Assembly: GCF_029894125.1 (NCBI RefSeq) | Contig: NZ_JARXYZ010000018.1 | Location: 1-64,000, forward strand | Direction of reading: 5' to 3' | DNA from: Kitasatospora sp. MAA19 | GTDB taxonomy: Bacteria > Actinomycetota > Actinomycetes > Streptomycetales > Streptomycetaceae | DNA: 64,000 nucleotides | Part shown: positions 10,901-17,793 of the stretch, one piece after another | How positions within the stretch are numbered: the first letter of the stretch is position 1 | Layout of the letters: each line of letters opens with the position of its first letter | The notes under the pieces: model-generated | The model's input: the letters and a program-made list of their open reading frames with translations, nothing else | The model's database searches: none | Told to the model about the DNA's origin: nothing | Program-made: the position numbers and the translations under genes

Positions 10901-11156
10901 TCGCGCCTTTGCCGAGGCGACCGGCGTGTACGCGGACCCAATGCTCGTGACCGGCTACCGGTCTCTTACTGAGGAGTTCATGGAGGACCCGTTTGACCTG
11001 GAGAGCGCGGTGACCGCCGTGGCAGTCCGGATTGAGGACGAAGACGAGGCCCGCTGGATCGTTACGTGCCTCGATGCCCTTCAGGTGTTCGACCACGAGG
11101 GAAGCCAGTTGCGCCTGGAGCCGCTGCTCCGGATGTGCATGGAGCTCCAGGGCTGA
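4983..11156 (+). CDS. Giant P-loop ATPase (STAND/Orc-like), 2057 aa
   Basis: The product has a clear P-loop: Walker A GGRGLGKSA with Lys1396, and Walker B LLVLLDECDQ with Asp1489 and Glu1490. Arg-rich sensor-like segments and a probable winged-helix region (about 1660-1770) follow, as in Orc1/Cdc6-like AAA+ and STAND ATPases. The first 200 residues are globular and include a Cys pair in HTCTCGIRD. Residues about 205-560 are low-complexity Ala/Glu/Pro linkers. Residues 570-1350 are mostly helical and unrecognised. Residues 1770-2057 form a further domain after the ATPase module. Such an architecture is typical of nucleotide-gated switch proteins. It follows the 768-residue gene by 114 bp. Nothing in the sequence reveals the trigger or output. 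Confidence 0.85.
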   Translation: MHDRYRVITGPPLSPPTASAEDLEGLAGALNALKHPVDAIVSEFTVDMVELAFNSLAPRERQKLLGSLGIRMAAPRRVGRALCQDVLSRLRRDVRQHTCTCGIRDLTPTVLDQIVEVAFAQDDKTVSDPVSRWGGTLLRATVFAWCNASVADAYVLAWAANQDWFTEMADEEESLRLASVADEARSVVAAYPYFKGIREGRERVSAGDGKGEAPAVMSGSGGKAAASEDAVSDSSVPRDVPMAASEDASANRRTDPEEACRQLESALALARQAAENVTGTVADGRPPHDGDLAALGALGAVFDTADAVFRGAGMNGVPRRLEDMTQAAREYRTVHDHDRQVRETLRELLDVACRPDSPAASAAEAVRGATRSLLDAVVWEQTQRQESAVLADLVRLIREGRQEYGATETLALQDQMVQVLPACAMAVVMAPELALAQPEEAFAESAETGATVEIQANVNTAEGDVGGVDEPAAADMTAEHGEPVVERTDEGLTAGPGGRAPEGSQPHAVPEPEAPAPTPVAGPLGIDDVQAMAPTDGTMAAATDPKADFQAALAPVPVFVSTASHDEEAQSAESVPKELAQVTIEENLGAVMAEKALTRLVVERRFGLAHHVANAAGHAEPQVVALRLAGAAGLLTPGDSQGARLTADLLQQYSGYAGRDTEGSEFLLLPALLRTALITGDHLAGAQLKALAPRMSERLAEAATAVADRTLSGALMMASPLVVSADVSGAEVRLRELLEQCRVLLVPPRLRFVRATEIAKHWLSGDGLLGSMLTTVVGDHRDGAAQVREQAERLSKLPEVNNEIDRMDRKHRASSGKPLQGFGRQDLVHLVERTVGLAKEWCLAVDTIRRGDRSDSNRAVKEISSLRRSLLNGREAVLGELEQLARSYGAVKAATAWAALASMEDLFALLAGDTVTMRPGSPVDPELVLDAELLKVCDRRDERPSLDELLTAVDRSWQDALVERLAHDAFAAARTLVDLAGRGLLPGAQTGEFTPPTVAEIEARAVTRRAELYGEHDDLVAELHRAQADSAITDDQDLRLQELLADARGRLDDIDAYGLAHVRRALDTVRDDLPAFRQQAADRIRARLDVLDPTEELRSQVLRHLDTGGLATAADLVYFLEISEDVPEIDGGESHLTEFFPAVPDGLPKGIDHALVDLVRSGGTHPDIPILDYSALSTDEAALAADAVEEWRELGATEPKDRLEVSARRQLLPALKLVGYEAKSAKPLDEKSHRRREYRLFEATEVEINGRAKAPAFGSEIREQGGNLRVLMVWGRPSAKYVMSLAESDTSGASLLVLYFGTLGREARVELAVQSARLQPMLVVDDAALAYLAARGNRQVSTATQTLLPFSGVNPYIREKRGRIGREMFYGRDVERKSVLDRSGTQVIFGGRGLGKSALLSDAGERFEEQRPGYQLAVYVNLDQENIGKGSSLGPEALWSVLDQKLRAAEVLDGQPSRKSGKDISERVRAGICAWLDGDSRRRLLVLLDECDQFFEADAPRFDQTKKLKGLGSDTKDRAKVVFAGLHSVQRFSKLASNGPFGHLAQTPKVIGPLAPQSAAELLVDPMRALGFEFQDIDLVNRVLGYCSYQPFLLQMFGHRLVEVMHRKRTRRGVEGPPYAVEIADIEVVESDTGLRDGISAAFKDTLSLDHRYDVIANVLAYHARHRGLEVRLSDAELREECETFWRKGFEQLDTEGFRAYLSEMVGLGILAPNHDGQGWHLRGPNALRMIGTSHEVDARLLRAEQDCELQESIVQEGRPELPDGRPAPLTITQLDDLLGERANQTRVVLGTIATGVGDVGDTLRTVAGRIADWTLPPVGRPSVYKQELTGGRPRERRVVISDFARYPDARPEAPRQAVDLADTLLPVTPGVTRAVVVVTDPSQLGLWRPLLTATEPTSAAPVVLRRHDRRSLRGWAQRVEKFHTEDRLDRLHELTGGWPILVDRAHRLHRELGDPDAVLHRLADLREDRAEARAFAEATGVYADPMLVTGYRSLTEEFMEDPFDLESAVTAVAVRIEDEDEARWIVTCLDALQVFDHEGSQLRLEPLLRMCMELQG

Positions 11157-11345
11157 CACCGAGGCGGGGTGCGCGCTTCTACCGTCTTCTTGGCAGGCCG
11201 CGAAATCGCCGAGGGGGGCGCGCCCCTGGGCTTCTCGCCGTGCGGCGTGGGCGCGGTTCAGTGGCGTTGCCGCTGCTTGCGCTGCAGCCTTACTGGCAGG
11301 CGGTGGCGACGGATTCAGCCCGGCGCGGCCAGGCCAGGTCGCCCA

Positions 11346-11603
11346 TCAGAGGGGATCTGCGTCGGTTGTACTCCAGGAAACGCGCGCCGCGGCAGCCTGG
11401 TCCGCCTCCAACGCGCGCTTGATCTCGGGGTGCTGGGCGTCGAACGCGTCCGGCATCGCGACCGCCCCTCGGTGGGCGGCCTCGTTTTTCGGCATCTGCA
11501 CCAGGTAGTACTGCCCGGGGTCGGTGCCGTCCTCGTCCTCGTCGGCCCGCTGCAGCCGGGCGCGGCCGCCGAGCAGCGGGGAGCTCCTGTTGCTCGGCTC
11601 TGC
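11346..11603 (-). pseudogene. Remnant of a small gene (C-terminal fragment)
   Basis: Between stops at 11604-11606 and 11346-11348 the minus strand reads as a coherent acidic peptide, including GQYYLVQMPKNEAAHRG and AFDAQHPEIKRALEADQ. No acceptable start codon or ribosome binding site precedes it, so it is probably the 3' part of a lost gene. Family unknown. Confidence 0.35.
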
Positions 11604-11700
11604 TCAGAGTCCAGCGCCCGGCTGCTGCCGACTGACGTGATCCTCGGCGGAACACCGGACCGTGTCACGTCCCCGTTTCAACGGCCTTCTGGTCGGTAAC

Positions 11701-11747
11701 TTGACTGCAGGGTAAGCGCCTTGAGATGAAGTTCACTCGATCGAGTG
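11701..11747 (+). promoter_or_regulatory. Possible promoter with palindromic operator
   Basis: TTGACT at 11701-11706 and AGATGA at 11724-11729 are spaced 17 bp apart, like a -35/-10 pair with a weak -10. Five bases downstream is the perfect 14-bp palindrome CACTCGATCGAGTG (11734-11747), near where transcription would start. It could control the 841-residue gene at 12082. The 334-bp gap holds no convincing gene. Confidence 0.3.
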
Positions 11748-12081
11748 GATGGTCCGGTCGATGCTCGCTGCCCTGCCCTGGGCGCTGGCACAGTCTGTGC
11801 CACACGTCGGTGGTTCACCACCGCCGCTTGCCTCGTGCCGCCGTCGGCGGAGCAGGAGACCAGACGCGAGATCCCGGACACCCGACCTGCGGGTGTTGTC
11901 AGGTGTGATCCCTCTGCAGGCGGCGGCCGTTGAATCGTACGTAGCGGGTCGCACAGGATGCCTTCCGGTTTCTGGAGCCAACCTCCCGCTGGCGCGAGGC
12001 TGAGTCCTCGGGCGCGTGTCGCGCCCCGAGAGACGGAGGCGTGCCTTGCTGCCCGGCTCGGCCGGGAGAAGGACAGACCTC

Positions 12082-14607
12082 ATGGCCGGCAAGCGCCCCA
12101 CCGGCATCTACCCGTACATCGGCACCCCAGCGTGGGCCGGGCAACTGGCGGACGCCGTCGAGAACACCTGCGAAGACCAGGGGCTGGTGCCCCCGCCCCG
12201 CGCCGCGATCACGGAGGGCCTTGCCACGGCCCTCGGTGAGACCGAGACCAAGAAGCTCATCAGCACCTCGCGGAGCAGGAGGATCCTCAACCCCACGGCT
12301 TCGCGAGTGGTGCAGTCGGGCAACGACCGCGTCCTCCTGCTCATCTGTGATGTCCACGGCGCGGCCGTGGCTCCCTGGGACCTCAACGACCGCACCGTCG
12401 GCATCTGGTCCCCGCCCAGCCCCGAAGCCACCCGGCGCGTCGCCGAGCTGATCGCCGCCGAGACCTCGCTCGACGCCGCCGAGAAGGTCAGGAAGGCCGC
12501 GGAGAAGGAGCGCGATGCCTGCCGCCGCGCTCCGAGCGACGACGCCCACTACGCCACCGCCCTCGCCGCCGCGGAGAGCAAATTGGCGGACGCCGCCCGG
12601 CAGGCGCGAGAAGCCGAGCACAGCCGGGCCGCCTTGCTCACCTCCCTTGGCAACCGCCTCCCGCGCCCCGTGGTGCGGGCGGCCGAGGAGGACGGCGAGC
12701 CGATGGCGGCGCTCTCCCTCGCCGAGCAGACCTACGAGCAGGCCGTCCACGTCCAGCGCTACGCCGCCGACCAGTTGAAGCGCTTCGGCAAGACCCGCGG
12801 ATACGACCTCGCCGAGTCCCTGGTCGCCGCCGGCCAGCTCTCGCGCGGCATGAGCGTCCTGCAGCAGTGGACCATCAGGAACGCGGACGGAACCCTGTCA
12901 GACCTGTGGCGACTGGTCGCGGTGACCGCCAACAACCGCGCCCTGGCGCGCCTCGATGTCTTCGGACTGCGCCCCGAGCACATCGTCACCGGCATGCCGC
13001 GGACCCTTGTGTCTCTGCCCTCGGACAAACACGAACCTGGTGTGCGCCTGCTGAATCAGCGAGAGGTCCTCAACCGGCTCTCGCAGCGCCTCAACGAGGC
13101 CGACGCCGACGAAGAGACGGAGCAGGAGCACACGGCCCGGCGCGCCGCGAAGATCGCCACGGTGCCGATGGAGATCGTCGTCGGCTGCAGCAAGCCAGCC
13201 GCGCTGGAGCACGTGTTGCGGGGCTTGAACGTCAACGATCACCTCCGCGGGATCCAGCCCTACGACGAGGAAGCCCGACTGGTCGCCCTGTTCGCGACCC
13301 TCGTCGACGCCTACGTCAAGGACGGCAAGCTCGTCGATCTGCTCGACGAGACGTTCCCCACGGCCCAGGGCGTGGACCTCCTCGACTCGGACGGGGTGCG
13401 CAACGCCCTGACGGCGAACGGTTCCCTCGACCCCCTGGCCGCCCTGCTGCCCGCGGACGAGAAGGTCTCGCCGCCCGCTCTCCGGGACATCGCCGTCCGG
13501 GCCGTCACCGCGCTGGTCTTCCCGGAGATCCCTCCGGCCGGGCCCGGCAACGGGAAACGGCAGGTGCGCGATACCGGGGCGTTCTGGCCGATCGTCCGGG
13601 CGAGTATGCAGGAACCGGCGTGGAGCCAGACCAGGGCCCCAAACGCCGAGACCCGTACGCGGCTGTGGTCGGCGGCCGTCGCCCAGCTCTTCCTCCACCG
13701 GGCCAACATCCTCTCGGCGCTCGGCCTGTTCACGGTGACGGACGCCAAGGAGGGTGCCAACCAGGACCCCCGATCGCTCAAGGAACTGCTCCTGCGGGCC
13801 GAGGCCGGTGAACCGGCAGCGTGGTCCGCGCTGGTGCGGCGCATGGCGCCCGCATTGATCCACGCGCCCCAGCCCCTCATCACGCCTGGCCAGGGCAGCG
13901 AGGCTGGTGCCGGGCGCAAGGGTGTGCGCCGCAGTCCGGCCAACGCCGTCGCGGCGCTCACCATGGCCTACACGGCGGGGGCGCAGAACATCAGCCGAGC
14001 CCTTCTACTGGCCTTCGCGCGATCCGTCCTTGAGCACCCCGACTCCGTCCTGGCGCCGAAGACCCCCGACGGCGGCAAGCCGGTCTGCTACGGCGAGCGC
14101 GAGGTGAGTGAGGACCAGCGGAGTCCGATCGTTCCTGGCATGATCTTCGTCCCGGACCTCGACGGCGTGCCCACCGGGATCATCGTGGATAAGGCGTGGT
14201 TCGACGACACGTTCCCGCCGGACCTTGCCCAGAGCACGAACTCGGGAAGCGGCTCGGCCAGCACGGCCGAGGACACCACGGCCGCCGACAGCAGCACCAG
14301 CACCATGTTGGCCGTCGCGAACGGGCAAGCGCCGCAGGATCCCCGCGACCGGCTTGCCGCCCTGCGCCGGGAGATGCCCGCGCGAATCGAGCTGGTCGAA
14401 GGCAGCTATCGGATCGCCACCGCTGCCGCTCAGGAACTCATGACCAGGTTCAACGAAGGGATCGACCTGCGGACCAAACTGGGCGAAGACCCGCTCCCGG
14501 CCGACCAGCGGATCCAGTGGATGGAGAAGCTGACGGCGCTCCGCGACGCAGCGCAGGCCAGCGCTGCGGAACTGGAGAACGCCGAGACGCTGATCCTGAA
14601 GATGTAG
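12082..14607 (+). CDS. Uncharacterised 841-aa protein, third gene of cluster
   Basis: I choose the ATG at 12082 because GGGAGAAGGA lies just upstream; the frame stays open to an earlier ATG at 12016. No family is recognised. The N-terminal part (MAGKRPTGIYPYIGTPAW) is conserved-looking. Residues about 130-205 form a charged Ala/Glu/Lys coiled coil. The middle is globular, and residues about 700-765 are Ser/Thr/Ala low complexity. The last 80 residues are helical. There is no signal peptide or membrane segment. It lies 925 bp after the ATPase on the same strand, with a gene remnant in the gap. A terminator-like hairpin (14636-14679) closes the unit. It is probably part of the same element function, but independent transcription is likely. 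Confidence 0.8.
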   Translation: MAGKRPTGIYPYIGTPAWAGQLADAVENTCEDQGLVPPPRAAITEGLATALGETETKKLISTSRSRRILNPTASRVVQSGNDRVLLLICDVHGAAVAPWDLNDRTVGIWSPPSPEATRRVAELIAAETSLDAAEKVRKAAEKERDACRRAPSDDAHYATALAAAESKLADAARQAREAEHSRAALLTSLGNRLPRPVVRAAEEDGEPMAALSLAEQTYEQAVHVQRYAADQLKRFGKTRGYDLAESLVAAGQLSRGMSVLQQWTIRNADGTLSDLWRLVAVTANNRALARLDVFGLRPEHIVTGMPRTLVSLPSDKHEPGVRLLNQREVLNRLSQRLNEADADEETEQEHTARRAAKIATVPMEIVVGCSKPAALEHVLRGLNVNDHLRGIQPYDEEARLVALFATLVDAYVKDGKLVDLLDETFPTAQGVDLLDSDGVRNALTANGSLDPLAALLPADEKVSPPALRDIAVRAVTALVFPEIPPAGPGNGKRQVRDTGAFWPIVRASMQEPAWSQTRAPNAETRTRLWSAAVAQLFLHRANILSALGLFTVTDAKEGANQDPRSLKELLLRAEAGEPAAWSALVRRMAPALIHAPQPLITPGQGSEAGAGRKGVRRSPANAVAALTMAYTAGAQNISRALLLAFARSVLEHPDSVLAPKTPDGGKPVCYGEREVSEDQRSPIVPGMIFVPDLDGVPTGIIVDKAWFDDTFPPDLAQSTNSGSGSASTAEDTTAADSSTSTMLAVANGQAPQDPRDRLAALRREMPARIELVEGSYRIATAAAQELMTRFNEGIDLRTKLGEDPLPADQRIQWMEKLTALRDAAQASAAELENAETLILKM

Positions 14608-14635
14608 CCGCGGTGCTCGGTTGATCCGACAACCT

Positions 14636-14679
14636 GATCGGGCCGCTTCGGAGAGAGCGCCTCCTGAAGCGGCCCGATC
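14636..14679 (+). terminator. Stem-loop after 841-aa gene
   Basis: A 14-bp perfect stem (14636-14649 with 14666-14679; arm GATCGGGCCGCTTC) encloses a 16-nt loop, 29 bp after the stop codon. There is no strong T-run, as is common in Streptomyces terminators. From here to about 15170 I see no convincing gene. Confidence 0.6.
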
Positions 14680-15177
14680 GGGCAAGGCCCGCAAGAACAG
14701 TGTGCGCCTGGTAGGTAGGGCAGCTCGATCGCATGGCCTCGGCCCGCACGGATCGCTGCTCGGAGGATTGGTCGCGGGCCGGGAGAAGGTGTCTGCCGGT
14801 CGGCCGTGGGTTGTTGGGCTCGTACAACCCGGAGCAGGCGCGGTGCGATGGGGCCGAGCCTCGAACCGGTACTCGGAACGCGCTACGGCGAGTGCCGAGA
14901 AATTCCACGAGCCCGCATGGAACGGGTGCGGCTGGGATTTGCGTGGCCGTTCTCTGGCTGGCATTTGGCCTGGATCGGGTTGATTTCGCCCAGCAGTTCA
15001 CGGCCTCTGTTTGATGAGTTACTGGGAGATCCTCGGGAATCGCTAGATCCTCGCTTGTGCCGACGGTACTCTGGAGACATGAACGCCACTCGGACCCTCC
15101 GTCAATCCCCTGACCTGGGGACCAGCTGGGGACCACACGTCATGCGCGCTGCGGCGCGAGGTGCGCGAAACGTGCTC

Positions 15178-15210
15178 ATGTGCACACGCACGACGTGTGC
15201 GTGGGCACAT
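15178..15210. repeat. Imperfect inverted repeat beside the attachment site
   Basis: ATGTGC-ACACGCACG on the left faces TGTGCGTGG-GCACAT on the right, an imperfect dyad ending 26 bp before the tRNA fragment. Arm-type integrase or excisionase binding sites often lie at this position. Confidence 0.45.
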
Positions 15211-15236
15211 TTCAGGCAGGAATAGAGGGGCCCTTC

Positions 15237-15282
15237 CTGACTGGGGGTCAAGGGGCCGCAGGTTCAAATCCTGTCGTCCCGA
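15237..15282 (+). other. Attachment site: 3' fragment of tRNA-Pro(GGG)
   Basis: The sequence holds an anticodon loop with GGG (CTGGGGG), the 3' anticodon strand TCAAG, the T-arm GCAGG-TTCAAAT-CCTGT and the acceptor 3' strand CGTCCCG plus discriminator A. The 5' half of the tRNA, with D-arm and acceptor 5' strand, is absent. The 5' anticodon strand is CCTGA, which no longer pairs fully. It is therefore a truncated copy, as left by integration into the tRNA 3' end, and not a functional tRNA. Confidence 0.8.
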
Positions 15283-15302
15283 CTTGCAAAACTGCAGGTC
15301 GT

Positions 15303-15334
15303 AGGCCGTTTCCGCCTGATGGCGGGAGCGGCCT
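15303..15334 (+). terminator. Stem-loop downstream of the tRNA fragment
   Basis: AGGCCG and CCGCC pair with GGCGG and CGGCCT around the loop TGAT, with a symmetrical 3-nt internal bulge. Its position 20 bp after the tRNA 3' end fits the native tRNA terminator of the chromosome side. Confidence 0.5.
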
Positions 15335-15457
15335 TGACGCGTTTTCGGAGCCTTGTGAGTGCATTGTGATATCGGTGATCTGAGACGGATCGTTTCGACC
15401 TCCGAGTGTGAGCGTCAACTCGCCTTATGTATCTGGTTCTTGGCCGTGGCGGTTTGC

Positions 15458-15722
15458 CTAGGGCTTCGGGGTGTGTGAGTTCCCGGTGTTCTCGGGTGGG
15501 GGAGCCGGGTGGGGGAGCCGGGCGGGGGCGGGAACGGGCTGGTCGGCGGTGGTGAGGGCGTGGTCGATGGTGTCGACGGCGTCGCGGGCGGCCTGGGTAG
15601 TGAGGTGGCCGTAGATGTTGGCGGTGGTGGACAGGGTGGCGTGCCGGAGGGTCTTGGAAACGACAGTGAGGGGGACGCCGGCGGTGATGGAGATCGTGGC
15701 CGCGAGGTGGCGAAGGTTGCCC
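15458..15722 (-). pseudogene. Tyrosine integrase C-terminal fragment
   Basis: The minus strand encodes the catalytic end of an integrase: LRHLAATISITAGVPLTVV, TLRHATLSTTANIYGHL and a Pro-rich tail to a stop at 15458. It retains the Arg of LRH, the His of LRHA and the nucleophile Tyr. Similarity begins abruptly at the HDLRH box, where the preceding residues are replaced by an unrelated sequence, so more than two-thirds of the protein is missing. It is nearly identical to the end of the frameshifted integrase at 55351-56168. It lies about 175 bp right of the tRNA fragment and is probably the relic of an earlier element at this site. Confidence 0.75.
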
Positions 15723-16005
15723 GCGGACGATACGCCCGCGCGATCACCGGCCGCCGGGAACTGCATCCGGTCGGCCTAAAGAGGCGACGCACCTGGGCGC
15801 GCCGGGTGCGGGGGCAGCTGCCGCTTGGGTTCGCTGGCCCCCTCTCCGGCTGCCGTGGTGCTTGCGCCGCGGACCGTGCGGACGCCAGATTCAGGTCCCC
15901 GTTCATAACCAACTGGGGATCTTGTAGCGAAGGTCACGGGGGCCAGCGGCCCGGCGTGGCCGCCGAATTCCTCCCGCCTTCAGATCGCCCACGCGGTGTC
16001 GCCGA

Positions 16006-16557
16006 ACGGCGGGTCAGGTGGACTCCTCGTGGCGGTGTGCGGCGACACCAGGCCGGGGGGTGCGGGCGCGCCGTTCTCCGAGTGCCCGCGGATCGATGCC
16101 ATCAACATCAGCGAGCGCCAACTCGACTACCGCGCCGAAGTCCTGGCGGACCACGAGCTGCTGGACCGGGTGAACCTGTATCTGTGTGACGGCCACGACG
16201 CCGGCCTCCTCCCCGACCCGCGTCAGCCGTACGACCTGGTCATCGTCCGCGGCGTCTACACCCACTTCTCCAACGAGGTCTTCGAGAACACGATGTGCGC
16301 TGGCACGGGGGGCAGAGAGCGTCATCGTCTCGGACACGTTCCACCACAGGGACCTCGGCAGTTACTCCTCCGAAGTGCCCGATCCCGTCGACCGGGTGGC
16401 CTGCGCGAACCGCAAGACACTGGAGCCCCCGGCACGACCGCTCGCCGAGCCGTTCGTCTCCGTGTCCCGGCTGCACGAACGGTTCGGCATTCCCGCAGAC
16501 GTGATGCCCGAACACGATTTTCTGTCCGCAGGCCCGCGCATATTGGATCGCGAACTT
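16006..16557 (+). pseudogene. Decayed SAM-dependent methyltransferase
   Basis: One frame reads RIDAINISERQLDYRAEV and YDLVIVRGVYTHFSNEVFE, the SAM-binding core of a class I methyltransferase. Near 16297 the homologous reading moves to another frame and continues as ESVIVSDTFHHRDLGSYSS and FVSVSRLHERFGIPAD. The glycine-rich motif I upstream (VAVCGDTRPGGAG) is degenerate. No start with a ribosome binding site is seen. A frameshift plus a damaged N-terminus makes this a pseudogene. Confidence 0.6.
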
Positions 16558-16574
16558 GTACCGGGCCCCGCCGA

Positions 16575-16904
16575 TGCCGGCCGCCCGCAACGCCCTGTGC
16601 CGCCTGGATCGCCAGGACCCGGTCGCCGGCGCGAGCGCCAACGACGGCCAGGTGATCCGCGCCTGGCTCACGGCCAGCGGCCTCGCGCAGCTCGTCGATG
16701 TCGTGGTCGTTCGGGAGGACGACACGGGTTCAAGCCAGATCCTGAGGTCTACCCGCTGGCCGCCTCGGCCGACCGGTGACCGACTTCCTGGCGTTCGAGA
16801 ACGCCGACGAGGGACCGACGGCGGCGAAGGCGGCCGGGATCGACGTCATCGACCGCGGCATGCGGGTGGGTGGCGTGGGGGAGTGGGTGGAAGACCTGGC
16901 GTGA
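16575..16904 (+). pseudogene. Decayed HAD-superfamily phosphatase
   Basis: HAD-like pieces appear in three frames in turn: ANDGQVIRAWLTASGLAQ and VDVVVVREDDTG, then GFKPDPEVYPLAAS (the conserved Lys-Pro loop), then FENADEGPTAAKAAGIDVID (motif IV-like) ending at TGA 16902-16904. The motif I region with the nucleophilic Asp is not seen. At least two frameshifts are needed to join the pieces. It directly follows the decayed methyltransferase and may once have shared an operon with it. Confidence 0.55.
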
Positions 16905-16993
16905 GGCTGTATGTCTATCCGCCCGCGGACCTCGCCATCCCGGCGTACATGGACAGGGACTCCTGCTGACCCTCCGCCTGGAACCGGCTGATC

Positions 16994-17021
16994 GGGGCGC
17001 CGCCTGAAGAGGCGGCGCCCC
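16994..17021 (+). terminator. 12-bp perfect hairpin
   Basis: GGGGCGCCGCCT (16994-17005) pairs with 17010-17021 around the loop GAAG, and a T-rich tract follows on the plus strand. It separates the decayed genes from the convergent deacetylase gene and may act for both strands. Confidence 0.75.
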
Positions 17022-17040
17022 GGTCGGTTCGTTTTGGCCT

Positions 17041-17793
17041 CTACGGGCGGGCTCTGGCTGGAAGGTGGTCGCGCAGCGGGCCGACCACCAGTCCTTCTCG
17101 GGCGCAGTGCTCCAGGAGCCGGGGCAGCGCGCCGAGGGCGGCCCGCCAGGAGCCGGGAGCGGAGGTGACGTCGGAGTCGTGCAAGAGGACGGTACCGCCA
17201 TCCATTGGGGATCGGGTGACGGTCCGTAGCACGGTTTCGGGGGTGGCACTGGCAGTCCAGTCGCGACCCCAGTGGCTCCAGAGGACGGGAGACAGCCCCA
17301 ACCGTCGGGCGGCTGAGAGTGCGGAGAGACTGAACACACCGTACGGCGGGCGGTACCAGCGTGGTGCGGTCCCGGTCAGGTCGGCGACGAGGTCTCGGGC
17401 GCGGCGGACGTCGTCCCAGGCGCAGTGCGGGGAGCGGAGCAGCATCGGACGATGCCAGTAGCCGTGGACGGCGACCTCGTGGCCGGCCTCGACGAGGTCG
17501 CGACCGAGCGATGGGGCCCGGAGGAGCATCCGGCCGAGTAGGAAGAACGTCGCCTGGACGCCTGCGCGCTCCAGCTCTGCCAGGAAGAGTGGTGTGGAGC
17601 GGGGATCCGGGCCGTCGTCGAAGGTGAGGGCCACATGACCTGGCTGGCCCAGGCCGCTGAGGCGGGGGGCGAGGTACGGGCGCAGCGGGCCCACCGCAGT
17701 GAGGGCGGGCAGGCTGTGTGCCGCGATGGCGCTGGCGACCACGGTGGCGGAGACGGTCAGGGCACGGCCGGCGGTGGTGGGTGGGCGGTTCAC
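17041..17793 (-). CDS. Polysaccharide deacetylase (NodB family), exported
   Basis: I choose the GTG at 17793, whose bases overlap the TGA stop of the upstream glycosyltransferase. This gives 250 residues and allows translational coupling; the frame is open further upstream. The N-terminal 35 residues look like a signal peptide or anchor (SATVVASAIAAHSLPALTAV). All NodB motifs are present: TFDDGPD with Asp59 and Asp60, metal ligands His110 and His114 in HGYWHRP, RPPYG, DW, and LLHDSD. The family removes N- or O-acetyl groups from cell-surface glycans such as peptidoglycan or poly-GlcNAc. Coupling to a lipid-type glycosyltransferase suggests both act on one envelope glycan or glycolipid. Confidence 0.9.
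   Translation of the reverse strand: MNRPPTTAGRALTVSATVVASAIAAHSLPALTAVGPLRPYLAPRLSGLGQPGHVALTFDDGPDPRSTPLFLAELERAGVQATFFLLGRMLLRAPSLGRDLVEAGHEVAVHGYWHRPMLLRSPHCAWDDVRRARDLVADLTGTAPRWYRPPYGVFSLSALSAARRLGLSPVLWSHWGRDWTASATPETVLRTVTRSPMDGGTVLLHDSDVTSAPGSWRAALGALPRLLEHCAREGLVVGPLRDHLPARARP

Larger units (their letters stand above)
1..15282. mobile_element. Right part of an integrative element in tRNA-Pro
   Basis: The stretch carries a complete tyrosine integrase (856-2112), large genes of no recognised housekeeping role, and ends at a 3' tRNA-Pro fragment (15237-15282) with an inverted repeat beside it. Integration into the 3' end of a tRNA gene is typical of actinomycete integrative elements. 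The left end lies outside the window, so neither the intact tRNA gene nor the second attachment site can be seen. It is not proven that the integrase at 856 is the one that used this site, because a second, broken integrase sits just right of the tRNA fragment. Confidence 0.45.

Noticed and set aside
8277..11159. Long open frame (about 960 codons) on the minus strand opposite the ATPase gene
   Set aside because: In GC-rich DNA the antisense frame of a real gene is often open. The plus strand here has the P-loop and coherent domains, and the minus frame has none.
15079..15225. 48-codon frame ending just before the tRNA fragment
   Set aside because: Weak ribosome binding site and no coding character; it runs through the probable integrase arm-site dyad.
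16556..16969. 137-codon frame as an intact gene
   Set aside because: Only its first 50 codons resemble a protein (HAD-like). The homologous reading continues in two other frames, so it is part of a pseudogene.
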